From: Tomocerus qinae
Lineage: Eukaryota > Arthropoda > Collembola > Entomobryomorpha > Tomoceridae
Direction of reading: 5' to 3'
Assembly: GCA_020055645.1 (NCBI GenBank)
Contig: CM034548.1
Location: 40,788,296-40,852,295 of the forward strand
DNA length: 64,000 nucleotides
Shown in pieces: positions 12,961 through 27,410 of this stretch. The first letter of the stretch is position 1; the number at the start of each line of letters is the position of its first letter. Under the pieces are notes generated by a model. It ran no database searches and was not told where the DNA came from. It was given only the letters and a program-made list of their open reading frames with translations. The translations under genes and the position numbers were made by a program.

Positions 12961-15900
12961 CTTCTCTCCTATTTACTTGTATAGTCAAAATAAACGAAAA
13001 TTTGTTTAGTGTGCTATATCCATTCCGATATATTATATCCTTTCACATGAGTTTCCCAATACAAAAAGCAAATGGAGTTGGACAATATGGATATGAATGG
13101 ATGTTAGCCCCTTTTATCGTTCCTTGTTTCATGATTTCTATTTCTATGCTAACAAATCTTTAACAGGAGTGTTCACATCTATATGTACTTCTTATGCTAC
13201 GTGCTACTATCTATCTAATACACTACGTGCTCTAAATGGCTACCCAGGTATACTTAGAATACATTTATGGCCTACAAATACAGTTATAAGTAATAGATAG
13301 AGCTACTTCTCTTACAACTTTAAAGGGAAGACAAAGTGAAATGTATGTACCTACTTACGTACTTTTCCATCTTCCCCATACAGACACACAGTCGACACGG
13401 CATGACAAGAAAACAGTCTCATCTCATCATTGTGCTGACAGTCTACCTAACTGTACACTTTTCTCTCTACCCAGTCCATGGCACTTTTACAATTTTTTAA
13501 ATTACATGCCTGCTGACAATTTTTATATGACTATTATTACATTTATTACAGAGCAGTGTATATACCTTGTCATATCCACCCAAACATAACCTATGAGATA
13601 TTAGTCTATAATAATAGCGTAAGTATACTTCAGACTAAGGTATTGATCACTCTAATATGCAGGTGGTGAGTGTGTGTGCATAAATCCTTACATAAATAGA
13701 GCAGAACGCAGAGTGGAGGCTGGCATTTACTAGTGAGGATGTAACCAAACTTATCGTGGCGTAATATTTACCATTCGCTACACATTCCCTACTAGTTCTT
13801 ACTTAACTGTCTGGATCAATTCACCTAGGTAGGTATTTTCCATTTGTCTTTAGGCTTATCTTATTCTTCCATAACGCACTATAATCATACTTTGTTCTGG
13901 GTGTCGATATATATATTGTATGTATCTGTAGTCAAGAGAAAGCGAAGAGGAGGAGGAATTGAAGCAGCTGTATATTATATTGATTGTCTGTGGCGTAACG
14001 TTGAAACTCGGCTGTCTCAGCTAAAATGAAATCAGTTGAAATCCCAATTCAATAAAAACCACAGCTTTTACGAGTGGAATTAAAATGACGTATGAGTGAT
14101 CCCCAAAGAATATCGTCCGTCGAACAAAAAAGTTTATTGTTAGAAATCTTTGTGTGATGACAAGACAGGCGGAAACTAAAGTAAAACCATTGTAATTGGA
14201 TGTGAGAGTTAATAGGCTTTATCTATATACCTGTATAACTCCAATAGAACTAAAATACTAGCCTCCTCGACTAAGACAATGAGCTACTAACTACTACTAC
14301 TATTCTACTGTAGTCTACCTATGTAGCTACTATAATAGGTACATGGCGCATATACTCCTATACAAACAATTTGTAAATGCATCTTTTGTTTTTGGGCTGA
14401 GAATAGAGTAAGTAGGGAAATAGTCGGATGCACTTGTATTTGGGGAAGGTGAAAGAAAAGACACCTCCTCTATTTTAAAGATCACAGTTTGGGCGAAATA
14501 GAAAGTGCAGAATGCACAGTTTGTAGTAGTGGTGCAAGATATGTATGTGTGTTGAGCCGTGGCATGACAGAGTTGAGCTACCTTGTGTAAAATACTACCT
14601 TCCTGTAGTATAGTGTGTCGGAAACGTTATAATGCATTGTAATACATGCCATTGTATCTTTTATGAAGGTATATGTTGGGGAAACTCAATTTCATTCGTC
14701 CACTTGGCCTTTCTTTTCCGCATGGAACTTTCACTCTGCACTTTCACTCCACCAATGCAATGCAATACTGACAACCTGAAAGTTTTCATATTATTTTATA
14801 TTAGATTGTAGTATGTAGTAGGGAAAGCGGTTGAGCCAGAACAAGTCGGCTATTTCGTATTCCTATTCTATTACACAGGTATACAGAGGACGGCAGTGTA
14901 TTTGCAGAGTACATAGAGCTCTGTTGTAGATTTTGTGTGGGTAGGGAGGGACTTTCCAACTCTGACTTTTCCATATGTAATACAATACTTTATCTCGGTC
15001 CGCTTCTTGTGCAGAGTCAGAGATGAAAATATACAAGTGGAGTAAGTGAGCAGTTGTACGTAGATATAATATAAAAAGGAGGGTGAGTGAAGTATTTACT
15101 TAGAAAGCAAAGCAAGGGAAGAGGTACTCTAGAGAAATAAGAAGATACATATATTCATAGTGTTCATGTACAATAGGAAACAAGGAAGAAGTAACAGTTC
15201 CTTGCATGACATAGATATGGACATGAAACTTTTCTTATGCTCTGCTAAGGCAACTCTTAGCTATTTATATTTAGAATTGTAAATACCCTCGCTTACATTT
15301 ATTTAACGTACCAGGCATAATGTACGTAAGTGCAACATGGCATCACTCTCAAACTCAAATATATTTCCTACTTATGTCCATAAAATATAAAAGCACAGAA
15401 TTCTTGTTCTTACGTTGTGATTATAGAAAAGGAAAATGCTCTGCTGCTAAATAATAGCATTACCTATCTGCTGAATAAGTACGTAGGTAGATGTGTTATA
15501 TTTTCTAAAGTTATGTTATTTCACGTCTTGAGCCAAAAAGAGTCCGAGTCACCAGCTCAACCAAAATATGCATGATGTGATGATATAATATATAGAAGGT
15601 GGAGTTTTACTTGTCGTCGTAAGTCACACTACTGAATATTGCATAAAACGAATAAGGAAGTGGATAATAGACTACAGAGCAACCTCCTCTGCCACTTTCA
15701 CTCTACACCCGACTATCAGACACAAGAAAACCCAGACAACTCAACTTAGAAGAAAAGAAAACTAATGTGAATTATTAAACATCGGTACGAATCTAATAAT
15801 ATTATCTGCACGACTACAGCCAAGCATTAAGAATATAAATATATTTACGTTATTTTACACTATTCCTATGCATGTTCTTACTATATATAACTACCATGCA

Positions 15901-18900
15901 CACACGATACTTTGTAGGTCCAGTCATAACTCTATAAAATATCCTTACACCTTCTTCTTACAGTCTAAACTTAGCGTAAATTATATTAACATTCATACCT
16001 GATCATTTTTCTCAAGCTGAACTACGATAAATAATTATATTTTCTTTTACTAAAACTTGAAAATAATTCAGGCTAAAAACGCAATTAGAATCTTTAATAA
16101 TGTCTCTGTGTCGTTGTTTTTCAATTATGATAATTAACATTCCAAAATTTTATTAATGCTTTTCACTTCTGTTCACAATTACATAAAAATATCGTAAACA
16201 GAAATGCTAAGTGGCGTTAAAATAAATGTAGGCATTATTGACGCATTTTAAGGCTGAGAATTGAATAAAATAGATTATTTGAATTAATATTTAAACACCT
16301 GTAAGTACTTTATCCTTGCAAAATTAATCGATATATATGTTGCATATATCCAAAATTATTTTACATATTATTATATCAGAAATATTAGTATTGTGCCTAT
16401 TATTGTGTATTTGTGTATAGCATATTATAACATGTTAACGCAAAACGCAAAGTATGTGAAATAAAGCCCATTCTCTACACCCAACTAATATTGAGTACAG
16501 GTGAGAACTATTGGTAACTATTGGTAGCTTTCACTCGTAACTCAGAAAGAAACAAAAATTGTCACAGCCCCAGCAGAAAAGATTGATTGTCTCAGTCCCG
16601 TTTTATTACGCATTTAGCAGTGAATTCATTCACCTTCAAATTGTTGAACCCTAATGAGTGTCTGAATGCCCGAAAACAAATGTCCCTAGCTGAAAATAGG
16701 TTAAAAATTTAGAATGGACTTTCGAGTCGTTAGGACTAAACCACAACATCAAATTCCTTTCCAAACCAATTAATTTCTCAAGTTTATTGATTTTTGAGGT
16801 GGATTTTAAAAATTCTAACCAGAAGTTTCAATACGCTAATAGAACAACTCATTGGTTAATTGAACTGTCCGTCTTATAATAAAGTACATTAGTGGTTGTT
16901 TGCATTATTTCATTAGCCAGGATAAATAATTAGGTCCTGGACGTTGGAAGCGGAGAAGTGGCCATTCTAATCCAGAGAATAGAATCGACGACCCTAACGC
17001 TGTATTGCGTCTTTATTTAGTGCTATAAGTAGAGCATCATGTGAATAATATATTCTGCATACCTACATGCGGTGCGTTCACTGTATCGTTGAGAGTAGAA
17101 ATAGTGAAATGACGCTCATAAGGAAATCTGCATGTACTCAGTATTTCCCACACAGAGACAGATTTTCAAAATGTCAATTTGATTCTGGCTCTCAATTATT
17201 AAAATAGAAGCAGTTTTTGATTAGGGGGTCAGGAAATAATAACGTGGTTGTTGCTACAAAGAATACCTAACTAGACAAGAACCAAAAGAGAATTCTCCGC
17301 AATTGCATTAGAGTCCATTTGGATATCATTATGTCAAGAGCAGGCTGGAATGAAGGATAGGTAAATATATATATTAACGACTCCGTACAAAATATACATG
17401 AGTTAATTGGCTGACACGCCAAGTTCCTGACATTTGCTCCAAATTCCTTCGCTAAATGCCTGAAATTATTTTTGTCAATTATTTCCATGTAATTTATGGA
17501 TTATAATCAAAATGCTATGCAAGCTTAAATGAGACAAATATTACCTAGAGTAAATATCTACCAAAATTTTCAGAAGTGACGTAGAGACAAAGTGATGTCT
17601 TTGCTAAACTCATTATATATATATTTTGACATGTGTTTGGATTTAAAAATTGGTCTGACTGAAGCCTTCAAAGCCTGTAATATTCGTAAATGTGAAATTT
17701 TTTTAAAGAAAATGTAATTTTTTGAAAAAAATGGAGCTGTTTTTGTCTTCTATTTATTTATATGGTCAAATTTTGTGAGGTGAGGAACTTGGCAAGTTAA
17801 CCACTTGGCCACTACAGATGTGCATGTGGGAGTCTACATTTGAGAGGTATTGAAGACATGTACAAGATTATTACACGATGTGGTTGTCTGGAGTGAAATG
17901 TGAGTCGTATAATAATAATGTGTATATATGTGATAGAGATATACACAACTAAGTACTTTGGTTTCCATTCTATTTTATCCACAGTGCAGCAAACTAAATA
18001 GATATTTATTACGGTTCCTTGGAACGAGCTACACACTTACACACTACACTTGTAGGAAGCAATGCACAAATGTAAATGCAGTGTCGTATGTAAGTGCATT
18101 TGGAGAAACCTGTGTCACTGTAGCATTATTGTAGAAAGCCCTTTACATTATTCTTCCTAGACATTATTTTCCGTGGCTATCATAACCATAAGTAACAGCA
18201 TATGTGAGGTTGAAATGGCACTTAGGCAGACCATACGTAATGCAGATACACATTATATATTACATTAAGGGAAAGTCGAATAGACCCCAGAGGTAACACT
18301 ATCTGCATCTTTCTTCTTTCTCCTCCCTGTACTTACCACTCTGTTTTCATCCGTTGTTACCATTTACATTTACCCAACATTTGAATTGCTGGATGTGTCT
18401 TTTCATTGCATTAGCTTGTTTTAACACATTGCCCTTCCATATTCCATGGCTGAAATGTCCACTAAAGCGCATTGGACGTTACCTTGAAATTCCTCTGTGC
18501 ATATAAATTATTATTATGGAGATTAATATTAAAATTTAAAAAGTGGTCCATATTGATTAATTGAGAATGGCCAAGTCTCGGTGTAAATCGATACATGTAC
18601 TATGTACTTAAGTAGGTCATTTCAGAAAGACTTTCTTTCAGTTAAAAAGGAGCTCTTAATAATTTCAGACCGCGTTTGGAATTTATTATTTGATGCTATT
18701 TTAGTGGAATGAAGACTAGGATTTAAATAATTAATGTAACATTCAGCTTCCCAAATATGGGACCACGTATTTTCACAAAAAGACAGGTGAAAGCGTATAG
18801 CAAGTGGGTTAGTGACCCTTCCCAAGGAATATATCTATGCTTGAGCATGCTACAACAATATGTACATGTATTGGATATACACGTGCACCTGCAAATGCAA

Positions 18901-19794
18901 ACAAACCTATTTCGCTAATACTTGAAGTTAGTTTACATTCCCTTTCCTCCATGATACATTTTCATTGTAGACAAAACAAGGAACATCATCCATGAGTAGT
19001 GAGCAAATACACAAGCATAAAGTTACAAATTCATTTCATTCGACACGAGGAAGCAAATAAGTGCAGCATGATTATATACTTAGAGCTACGCATAGAGATA
19101 GAGAAGGAGAGGATGAGAAACAACATCAGGAAGAGAGTTGAATTATTAAAGTTATGAAACAAGAACTCGGTCCAACATGCACTTACTCTCTTCCCTTAAT
19201 ATTCATTTAATAAGGAAGCACGTTGACGCTGCGCTAGTAAACTGTCACTTGTTATTCATTTTGTTTGTGATAATATTATTCCAGCGAGTAGTAGGAAAGC
19301 ATGAGAATTGTCTTGACTGAGCTTAATAGTAAATATCTACTATGTATCTTGCTAAGGTACATTTACAACGACAATGGACAGTTAAAATACTCCAAGCTCC
19401 ATGAAATAATAATACCTTATATTGATTACTAGCAAAGGCCTTGAAATAAACCAAAAGTTAACACCTCAATATCTCCAGGTTTTCCTGTCATTTCCAGATA
19501 GAATTCTTTTTGGATGCCATCAGACACACTAAAATGTGTCATAAAAATGCTTTACTAAAAATAGAATAAATGCCGATAATAACATCGTGTAGTACGAAGG
19601 AAATTCTCTATATGGTTCTGCAGGAATGGATATTGGGTGTATACTTGAGTGTTATTATGGTCAGCGATTAGAATTAGACGGTGTAATGAATTGCTCGAGT
19701 TTACATAATCAGCATTGCTGAACTGAACTGGAAGTAAATTAATACGGTCACTAAAATACTAACAATGTTGTCTATGTGGTGGGGAATTCTCTAG
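12961..19794. other. Non-coding AT-rich stretch
   Basis: No gene, RNA gene or long repeat recognised. 14700-14760 carries two ACTTTCAC words about 14 bp apart, part of the reused vocabulary. 15800-16450 is very AT-rich. Confidence 0.6.
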
Positions 19795-20007
19795 AATGCA
19801 GCGGTGTATTATGATTGGGTTGAGGAATCTAGCGGAGGAGAGTTTATGGGTAACCTGGAAAAAATGACCATAGCTGGAGAGTGGAAAGAAGAATGTGAAA
19901 AATTTAGGAGTGAAAGGATAATTATGAGGCTAAGTATTTATAACAGTGAGATAGTGGAGAGGGAAGCGGGTGAAAAGTTCGAAAGGCACTTTGGCTTTGT
20001 GAGCTAA
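19795..20007 (+). other. Short open frame of balanced composition, doubtful
   Basis: 71 codons open to a TAA, including Trp, Tyr and many Glu, with a weak acceptor-like AG near 19801. There is no family resemblance and no polyadenylation signal close behind. It lies in a G-rich patch, which enriches Glu and Gly codons by chance. Confidence 0.12.
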
Positions 20008-20565
20008 GCACTAAGTTATGTACATTGGGAGAAGGGGAAATAGATTTAACGTGCAGTCAAAGGCTCAGTAGCTGTCCAAATGAGTGACTTGCTTGTCACA
20101 GCCAATGTTATTCAGTTTGTAGTAAGTTGAAAACTGTTCGACTAGTTCTATTTAGTTGTGATGTTGTTGGTTGGTGTTGAGGATGGCGAGGCGACACGTG
20201 AAAGCTCACTGCACACACATACATCCATCCATCCATTCGGCTACATACTTAGATTCCCCATTCCCAGAAATTCTATATTTATAAGTGTTTCTACAAACAT
20301 TTACTGGGAGCTTGAATCTACTTCACTATTGTAGGAAGGGAAGGTAGGCAGTCGTCGCGGTAGTCGTATAAGTGTACTAAAGACTCCATCCAGACCTCAC
20401 AATCGAAAGCTATGAAATATTAACAAAGGCTACCTGCGCAAAGTGGAAACACATGACCACTGCCTTGTTTTATCTCCAGGTCTAGTGCCTACTATAAGGG
20501 ATGGCAGTTTTCATGGCAAGTACACACTCTGCCTATTTCTCCAGGCCAAATTGGATCGTGAGTGA

Positions 20566-20895
20566 GAGATAGAAAGAGATGTAGTGGAGAAAGTGGAGGA
20601 AGGCCATGCCAGATCGTTGAAATCAAGTGAAGCCTCAAAATGTACTGAGTCAAGTAGAGAGACTCAAGTCAAGTATCATTATAATCATATTGAACTTCAA
20701 CAAAAGCAAATATTATATGAAAAGAACCGACTAGAGTCGAGAGCCAGGCAAGAATTAATAAAACAATTATGCATGGATATACAAAACAAAATGCGTCTTT
20801 GTTTTTCCAAGAAAATCCACACAGAAAGGAATTGTAAGTATAATTCCTTCGAGGAATTCTATCATCCAGCTGTGATTTGCCATAACCACAATTAA
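20566..20895 (+). other. Open frame, possible charged helical peptide, doubtful
   Basis: An open frame of 110 codons encodes a Lys/Glu/Arg/Gln-rich sequence with coiled-coil-like character in its middle part. A good acceptor-like sequence ends at 20544, but a TGA at 20563 interrupts the frame from that acceptor, and a GTAAGTAT donor-like word lies near 20837 inside the ORF. The purine-rich composition favours such codons by chance. I recognise no family. If real it would need a start or acceptor inside the frame. Confidence 0.15.
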
Positions 20896-23800
20896 GACAC
20901 GAACATGAAAATCAAATAATGCACAATGCCATAATGTAATTATATTCTAGTAATAATAATAAGTAGGGTTAACCACTAATTTGCAATTATATACAGATTT
21001 TACTTCTTAGCAAGATTTATTTACAGGGAAATGCCACGCAACAATGTGTTTTGATCCTTAGATGGGAAAGTAATGTCAGAAATTTAAAAAATAAAGGTGT
21101 GCTACATGTTCCGAAGCTAATGCAATTTACAGAAGGAGAAGTGTTCCCAAAAGATGGGAGAACAGAGCAGTAATTTTTTTCCGAGGAAATGGTGGAAAGA
21201 GAAAAGGAAGCCAAGGCTGAGCCCAGCCTTCCTAGGGAAAAAGGTAAACTCTCAGAAGTACGGAAAATTGTGTGTTAGACCTATATAAATGGAAGCTTCC
21301 TACAGTCTTATTGTTCCTTTCTCACAAAGATAATCAGGTATCCAGAAACTTACATTTCATTTCATACCTAGCTACTCCACAGAATTTATACATGTCTACG
21401 GATGTAGACAGAATAGACATATGCACAGATGCATACTTCCTTCCTCAAAATAGTCTTCAGCTACTATAAGTAGAGAAGAAAAGAAACAGTTTGCTCTCCG
21501 TCCGTGTGTTTCTCCATTCTTGGAGGAGGAAGCCTTTAGTGTTTCAGTTGTAACACTTTCGACAGAGAGAATCTCCAGTGCAAGAAGAGCGCCTCCATCC
21601 ATTCCTCCAACAAAGCTATAACAATAAGCAATGTCTACCCAGCTCCTCTAAAATAAAGCAATGAGAAATGCTAAGGAAAGTAGAAGGTAAGTCTGATATT
21701 ATCTGTAGTGAATACCGGGCACTTACGTGCTTATTCCAGATAAACTTCCTCTCCCTCCCTGTACACTAGAATAGACGGCACAGCACGAGATATTATCAAC
21801 CATATCAACCAATTTCAATGATTGATGATAGTTTCGATGCGTCAAAATTATTGCCTCGGCATTTGACTAAGATGATGCCTACAAACTCCTGCCCAGCAAA
21901 TCAAACCCAATAATCTAGATAGCCAGCTCAATAGAAACTTCTCTCAATTCCACTTTTTCGTGTAAAGATTAACTTCCCAGATACTCCGCTATAATCTCAA
22001 CACCTAAATGTATAACCTATAATGTTACTGTCTGTCTCTATCCAACTTCACTTAATGAATAACAACCTCCTCGAATTCTCTTTAATATTCATTTACATTT
22101 TTATAAGCACAGAAATAAATTATGTGTCAGTAGCTCACACTCACACACATTGCACAAACGAAGATTTACTGATTATATTCCCAATGTTATGTACAGGGTC
22201 TTGTAACGATTTTTTAAAGAAAAGAAATGTACTTCTTACGTATCTTCATTAACTTAAAATACAAAATAAATAAAATGACAATCGCTTTAAGACATAACAT
22301 AATGTTTATTAAATAACACATTGCAAGTTATTTCTTGGGATTGCTAGATAACAAACTACCAAAATAGTCGGTTTCTAGCAAGTAGCAACTGAAATAAATG
22401 CCATTCCTTGATTTCATTCAACAATGATCACTAACATCATCCAACAAGTAGCGTGCAACAAATGATTTTGATAAAGAAGATTTTCAAAATTTCCAAGTCT
22501 TAATTGTAGATTGTAGATCTGATCCCACCCAAAATCAAACGAGTCTTCAATTCAACTATTATTCTGAAAAATTAAAATTTCTTTTCGTCAAAGATTATCG
22601 CTCAATTGGATAGAGATGGACAAAACAAAACTATAAAGCAATATTCTGGTACTTCCTAATGGATTTCAAAATATTTTCTAACAAGTTTTATTTCGTTCGG
22701 ATACATTTATATTTGTTGTACAATAGACACTCTCTGCTAAATCTGGGTACCAAAAAAGATAGCATACATTTTATGGCTTCAAAATAGAACGTGTCTGCAT
22801 AAAATACCTACTATAGAGTGTTTACTGGCAGAATTTGCAGTTGGCTGTGAATAAAGCTATGTCTGCAACAGTAGAGAAGTATTATAACTTCATAGTAATC
22901 AAAAAATTGAGTGACTGGCGAGGTAAGGCAAGGTGATTTTGCGTGAGGTAGAAGAATAATGAGAAATAATGGGGGTTGTTCTTTCACAGACTCCGAATGT
23001 AATGGAATAGAAGAATCAAATACCAGAATGAAATGAAATGGAAAGCTTAAAGCTTTACAGTGCACTACCCAGCCAGCTTTGTTTCACATCACTTTCTCAC
23101 AACTTTGCTAAACATTTACGTGACTGTCTGAGGATTTGAGAATAGAATAATATATGAAAGTATAGATGCTACTGATAGCGTTGTGAGGCATAAATGGAGT
23201 CTTTAAATATCCACCTGGATGGAATTTGCATGCAAATGCTATAAGGCTGAAGGTATGTAGACAGGGCAGAACAATTTCTAGTAATCAGTAATAGTGATAA
23301 AGCAAGACGTGTGAATACTGCTACTATCTGTATGCATCTGTTTTGTAATACCTACCAACGAAAATAGGGCAAAATGTAAAAGGCTCCCTACGAGAGCAGA
23401 AAGTTCATCCTTGACAAGCCAAGCAAACGAAGACTGTCTATTGTGTCTTGCAACGTTCTGATGTAAACTAATGTTCCAGTCTAATATCGTAGGAAGGAAG
23501 CGAACCAAGTCGGAGTAAGTAAAATTCAAGAAAAGCAACTTACCTTCACTATAATACCAAGTATGAAGAACGTCCGTTAGTATACAAATGTATAAATGTT
23601 CATTCTATGTTTATTATGTCTATAGATGCATTCACCAGAATTAACTATAAGAAGGGAGTATTTTAGGAGACTCTCAGGGTGTCTTAAAGAATACATTTTG
23701 GAGACCACCTTCCTATCATTTCCTAATTAACACTGAAGATATACTAAACGCAGGGTGCAACAATTTTTTTGTAATGTAGGACATAACCATTCAATTTTAT

Positions 23801-26800
23801 CCCGAAAATATAACAAATAGTCTCAACCTGCATCAATTAAAACTGCTTGTTGGATTTAAATACATGAATGTTGCAATGAAAGATAAAATTCATTATCTGT
23901 GTCTGTGCAATAGTTAAACTAATTTAATAGCTTTTATGTATTTAGGAAAACATTTTAGGTAAATTCGGAAACACGTCTCAATCTGTCAAAAAATCGCATA
24001 AAAGCTAATACTTATAATAGCATCGTTACAACAGGGAATATGTTTTTTTCAATTCATGTAACTATAGGCTTGCAATAATATTTTTATAGTAGGTACTTCC
24101 TATGTCTACAAATATCTAACCTTTCTTGAAAAATCTAGCGCGATGGAAAGAGTACATGAGTTTCCGAGACTTGTATAGTCAGATGTGTATTTAGTAGTAA
24201 AAAGGTATGTTATTTGTTTGTCGGTTTGAGTTGTGTGGTGCGTTTACTTTGAATCTGGTTTGCTTGTACTCACAATTTTCTTCAACGTTCCGGTTTATTG
24301 CTACATGCTTATTACTGTTATATTTGTGTTAGGGATAAATACGTATAGTAAATAGATGTAAAGAAGGGGAAGTGAACTAAGCACGTGTACACTAAAGATG
24401 GGAAAACAAGTTTGTATAGTGTAATGACTTTCACTTGATTTTCTCTATGGGGTACTTTTACCACAACTTTGGTATTGAAACCAACGCCCATGTCTTGGAT
24501 CTGAGGTTTACTTGGTGATTTGTGAGTTGATTTGATTTGTTTGTATCAAATATATCAGTATAAAGAACAGAATTTGGAAATTATAATCCTCCATTTGAAA
24601 GGGATAGGACTAAACAAAATATTTAATCCTGATAGAATGTACGTCAACACTTTTAGGTATTTATATATGAGTCATCTAACACTATGCCCAATATTTATTA
24701 GTTAACTACTAGTTCTACTATAGAACAATATTATATTTAAAGCGAAACAAAAGGAGTTGTTGTTTGACGAGTGCAAATTAATGCCAAGTGGGCAAAGGTA
24801 AGCTCGTCAGTTGCTAATGCATGAGTGAAAGAGAGCAGTAGGTAGGCATGGACAATTTCTCCAGCAAAGAATGATAATCATTTCAACCTGACGATGTGTA
24901 TTCCAAACTGTAATGGACAAGTCTGCACGCAAGCAAAGGAGAGACGATACTGCCGTCCCACTCTCCCTAGACTTTCACTTTATACAGTATATAAATATAT
25001 ACTTAGTCTACTAACCACGCTGCTGGAGGTTCACTAGCTATAAGTATCCTCCTCCTATTTACGTTTTGCTGAGTAAGCATCACCTACAAATATACTAAGT
25101 ATATAAGTAGTAGAGCGGCCTACAAAGTCCGGGAAGCCAAGTCAAAGCAAATCAGCCAGATGTACGATGTCATGCGATTTCATGGCTTGCTTTGCTTCTC
25201 TTTTGCCCTCCTAAGTAGTAGAACTATGTAGACAAACGACCCTGCATTGACTTCCTTCTACTTATCCACTTCTCTTATTTGTTTACTCTTTTTACATCTT
25301 AACGTTTTTTACTCCACTTTAATGTACCTTCAAAGGTGTACTGACTGTCTCCAAGTTATTTCATTCAATAACAAAGGGTGCAAGTAATAAGTGCAATAAA
25401 TTCACTTACTTTTCTTCCGATAATGCACAAACTACTACAAAGTCTCAGTAGACTAACGAGAACTTATTTATTCTACCTTTCACTAACTTCCTTAAATGTT
25501 GATTGGTTGTTGTTACCTTTCAAAAGCTTACCACTCAGGCATTCAGACTTGATACCGTTTTTGAGTGTTCTGAATAAAATACAATTACATATAGGTCTCC
25601 TGTACACATTTTATCGTTTTAAATGCTCGAAATTGCTTTTCCATACTACAAATAGACTTTATTTAATATTTAATATTGTTTCCCTTTCGAAAACTCGATT
25701 CAATCACAATCCCATTTTAGATAAGAAAGTAAGCAAATTAGCTAGCACATTGCAATGAGCTATACACAATTCCTACTATAAAAACTCCTTCAGTTCCAAT
25801 GAAATTATTCATGAGCATTAGGAAAGAGCAGAATTCAAGAATTACATTTAATTACAGCGCACTGTTGGACTCCTGTAGTAGAATTCTATTTATTTCTGTA
25901 CTAAACTTTTCCCCGCCTTCATACTAAAACTTCTCCTGAAAATATTGCACAAGGTATAAAATATTGTATATTTCAGTAAATAATCGATTGATTGCCACAA
26001 CCTGTACACACATGTGTTCTAAATTTACATTCCTTCTATATCAGCCAAAGCTCCATGGATATTTTAATGAATTATTGCAGCTCGTAATCAACCCGAAGAA
26101 AAATACTTTAAATTGAGTAATATAGGTTTGTGTTTTTACAGTAGATTATGAACATTGCGTTGTACTGTAGATATTTGCGTTTCTCTGACACGGTTTTATT
26201 GAAATAGTGGTATGTAGGGCAGAGTCGTCTCTTGTGAGCTTGAAAAGGTAGAAAATTAAAATAAATAAAACTGAATAAATAAGAGAGTGAGCAAGTGCGT
26301 AGGAAGTAGGTTTCCTGCTATGCTAAGGTAAAAATTTGAGACGCTGAGAAGAAGAAAGTGGTATATCACTTTGGCGTTTGTCTTATTTAAAATATTCTTG
26401 GTTTTACGAGGAGAAAGGGATGCAGAGTAGAGGATACAATACTTTGTATGTATGTGCCTACCTACTGTACATAAATGCAATAGCCTGCTGTCTGTATAGT
26501 AAATTACATTGACACACATACATGGAGATACAAACAGAGTGTGGAGAACGAAGGCCAGCACACCTTCTTTTATTGTTGTCTGGAAGTTGTAGTTAATATT
26601 GCAGAAAGTGGAGCCGCCTGCGTGAGTGTCTTTTTGTAAATATTATATTAGGAGGAAACCGGCGTCTACGAAGTAGTCACTTATATTATTATGCCCGTAG
26701 TCGGCAAACAATAATAACTACAATATATCCCGCTAGAAAAACTATGTAGCATTATTTAATCTATTTACTCCGATGCCTACCAGTAAACACTATAAGACAC

Positions 26801-27410
26801 ATAAGTATCTATCTCAAATATCTCCACAGTTTACAACCGAAGGTGCCCATAATAAATATTACCAAGAAAATGTGTAGTGCAAGGCGATGACAGAGTAATC
26901 CATGGCACTGCACTCCTTGCACTAGATATATTGTCTACTACATGGACTAATAATGTATGTACAGATTAATATACATTAGTGTACATTGGTGTTGTTGTGC
27001 TCGACGAGAAAACAAAAGTAGACACTAAAGTGACTACTAATTCAGCTAAAGTATGTACGTACTTATGCATCGGCTGAGTATGAATGCCCACAGAGGCAAT
27101 GCAAACTTATACGAGACTGTAAATACCTATAAGGCATGTATGTATACAAAAGTTGAGTAATAAGCTAAAATATAGAACTAGACTAGATAAGTATAGACCA
27201 TTATAATGTAAGACTACCTACAACTAGTATGACATCTTAATAGTAATATAATTTTGAACTAGTAAAATAGGATATTGTAGTTATGGCTATAAACATGTTA
27301 ATATTATAATAGACATGTGTTCGGGTTAGCTGAGAAGATATGAGGATTACATAGGTGGATGTATTATCGTGCAATGCACTTATGGTGAGTAGTAGTAGGG
27401 AAATGTGTAC
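20896..27410. other. Presumed first intron or 3' flank of the secreted-protein gene
   Basis: If the exon at 27411-27651 is real, this lies downstream of its donor on the minus strand. I could not recognise a second exon. A palindromic POU octamer lies at 23224-23237. A 17-nt G+C-rich patch at 26605-26621 is bounded by AG and GTGAGT on the plus strand, but it is too short to judge and on the opposite strand. Confidence 0.5.
23224..23237. promoter_or_regulatory. Palindromic double POU octamer
   Basis: ATTTGCATGCAAAT is a perfect 14-bp palindrome made of two opposed octamer motifs (ATTTGCAT and ATGCAAAT) sharing two bases. Octamers are established binding sites for POU-domain factors. Whether this one is used is unknown; it is about 4.2 kb downstream of the exon's donor, inside what would be that gene's first intron. 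Confidence 0.35.

Noticed and set aside
20545-20836. Exon from the TTTCTCCAG acceptor to the GTAAGTAT donor
   Set aside because: The frame that would join the acceptor to the open reading frame is stopped by a TGA at 20563.
26605-26621. 17-nt microexon bounded by AG and GTGAGT
   Set aside because: Too short to support from sequence alone; such bounded fragments occur often by chance.
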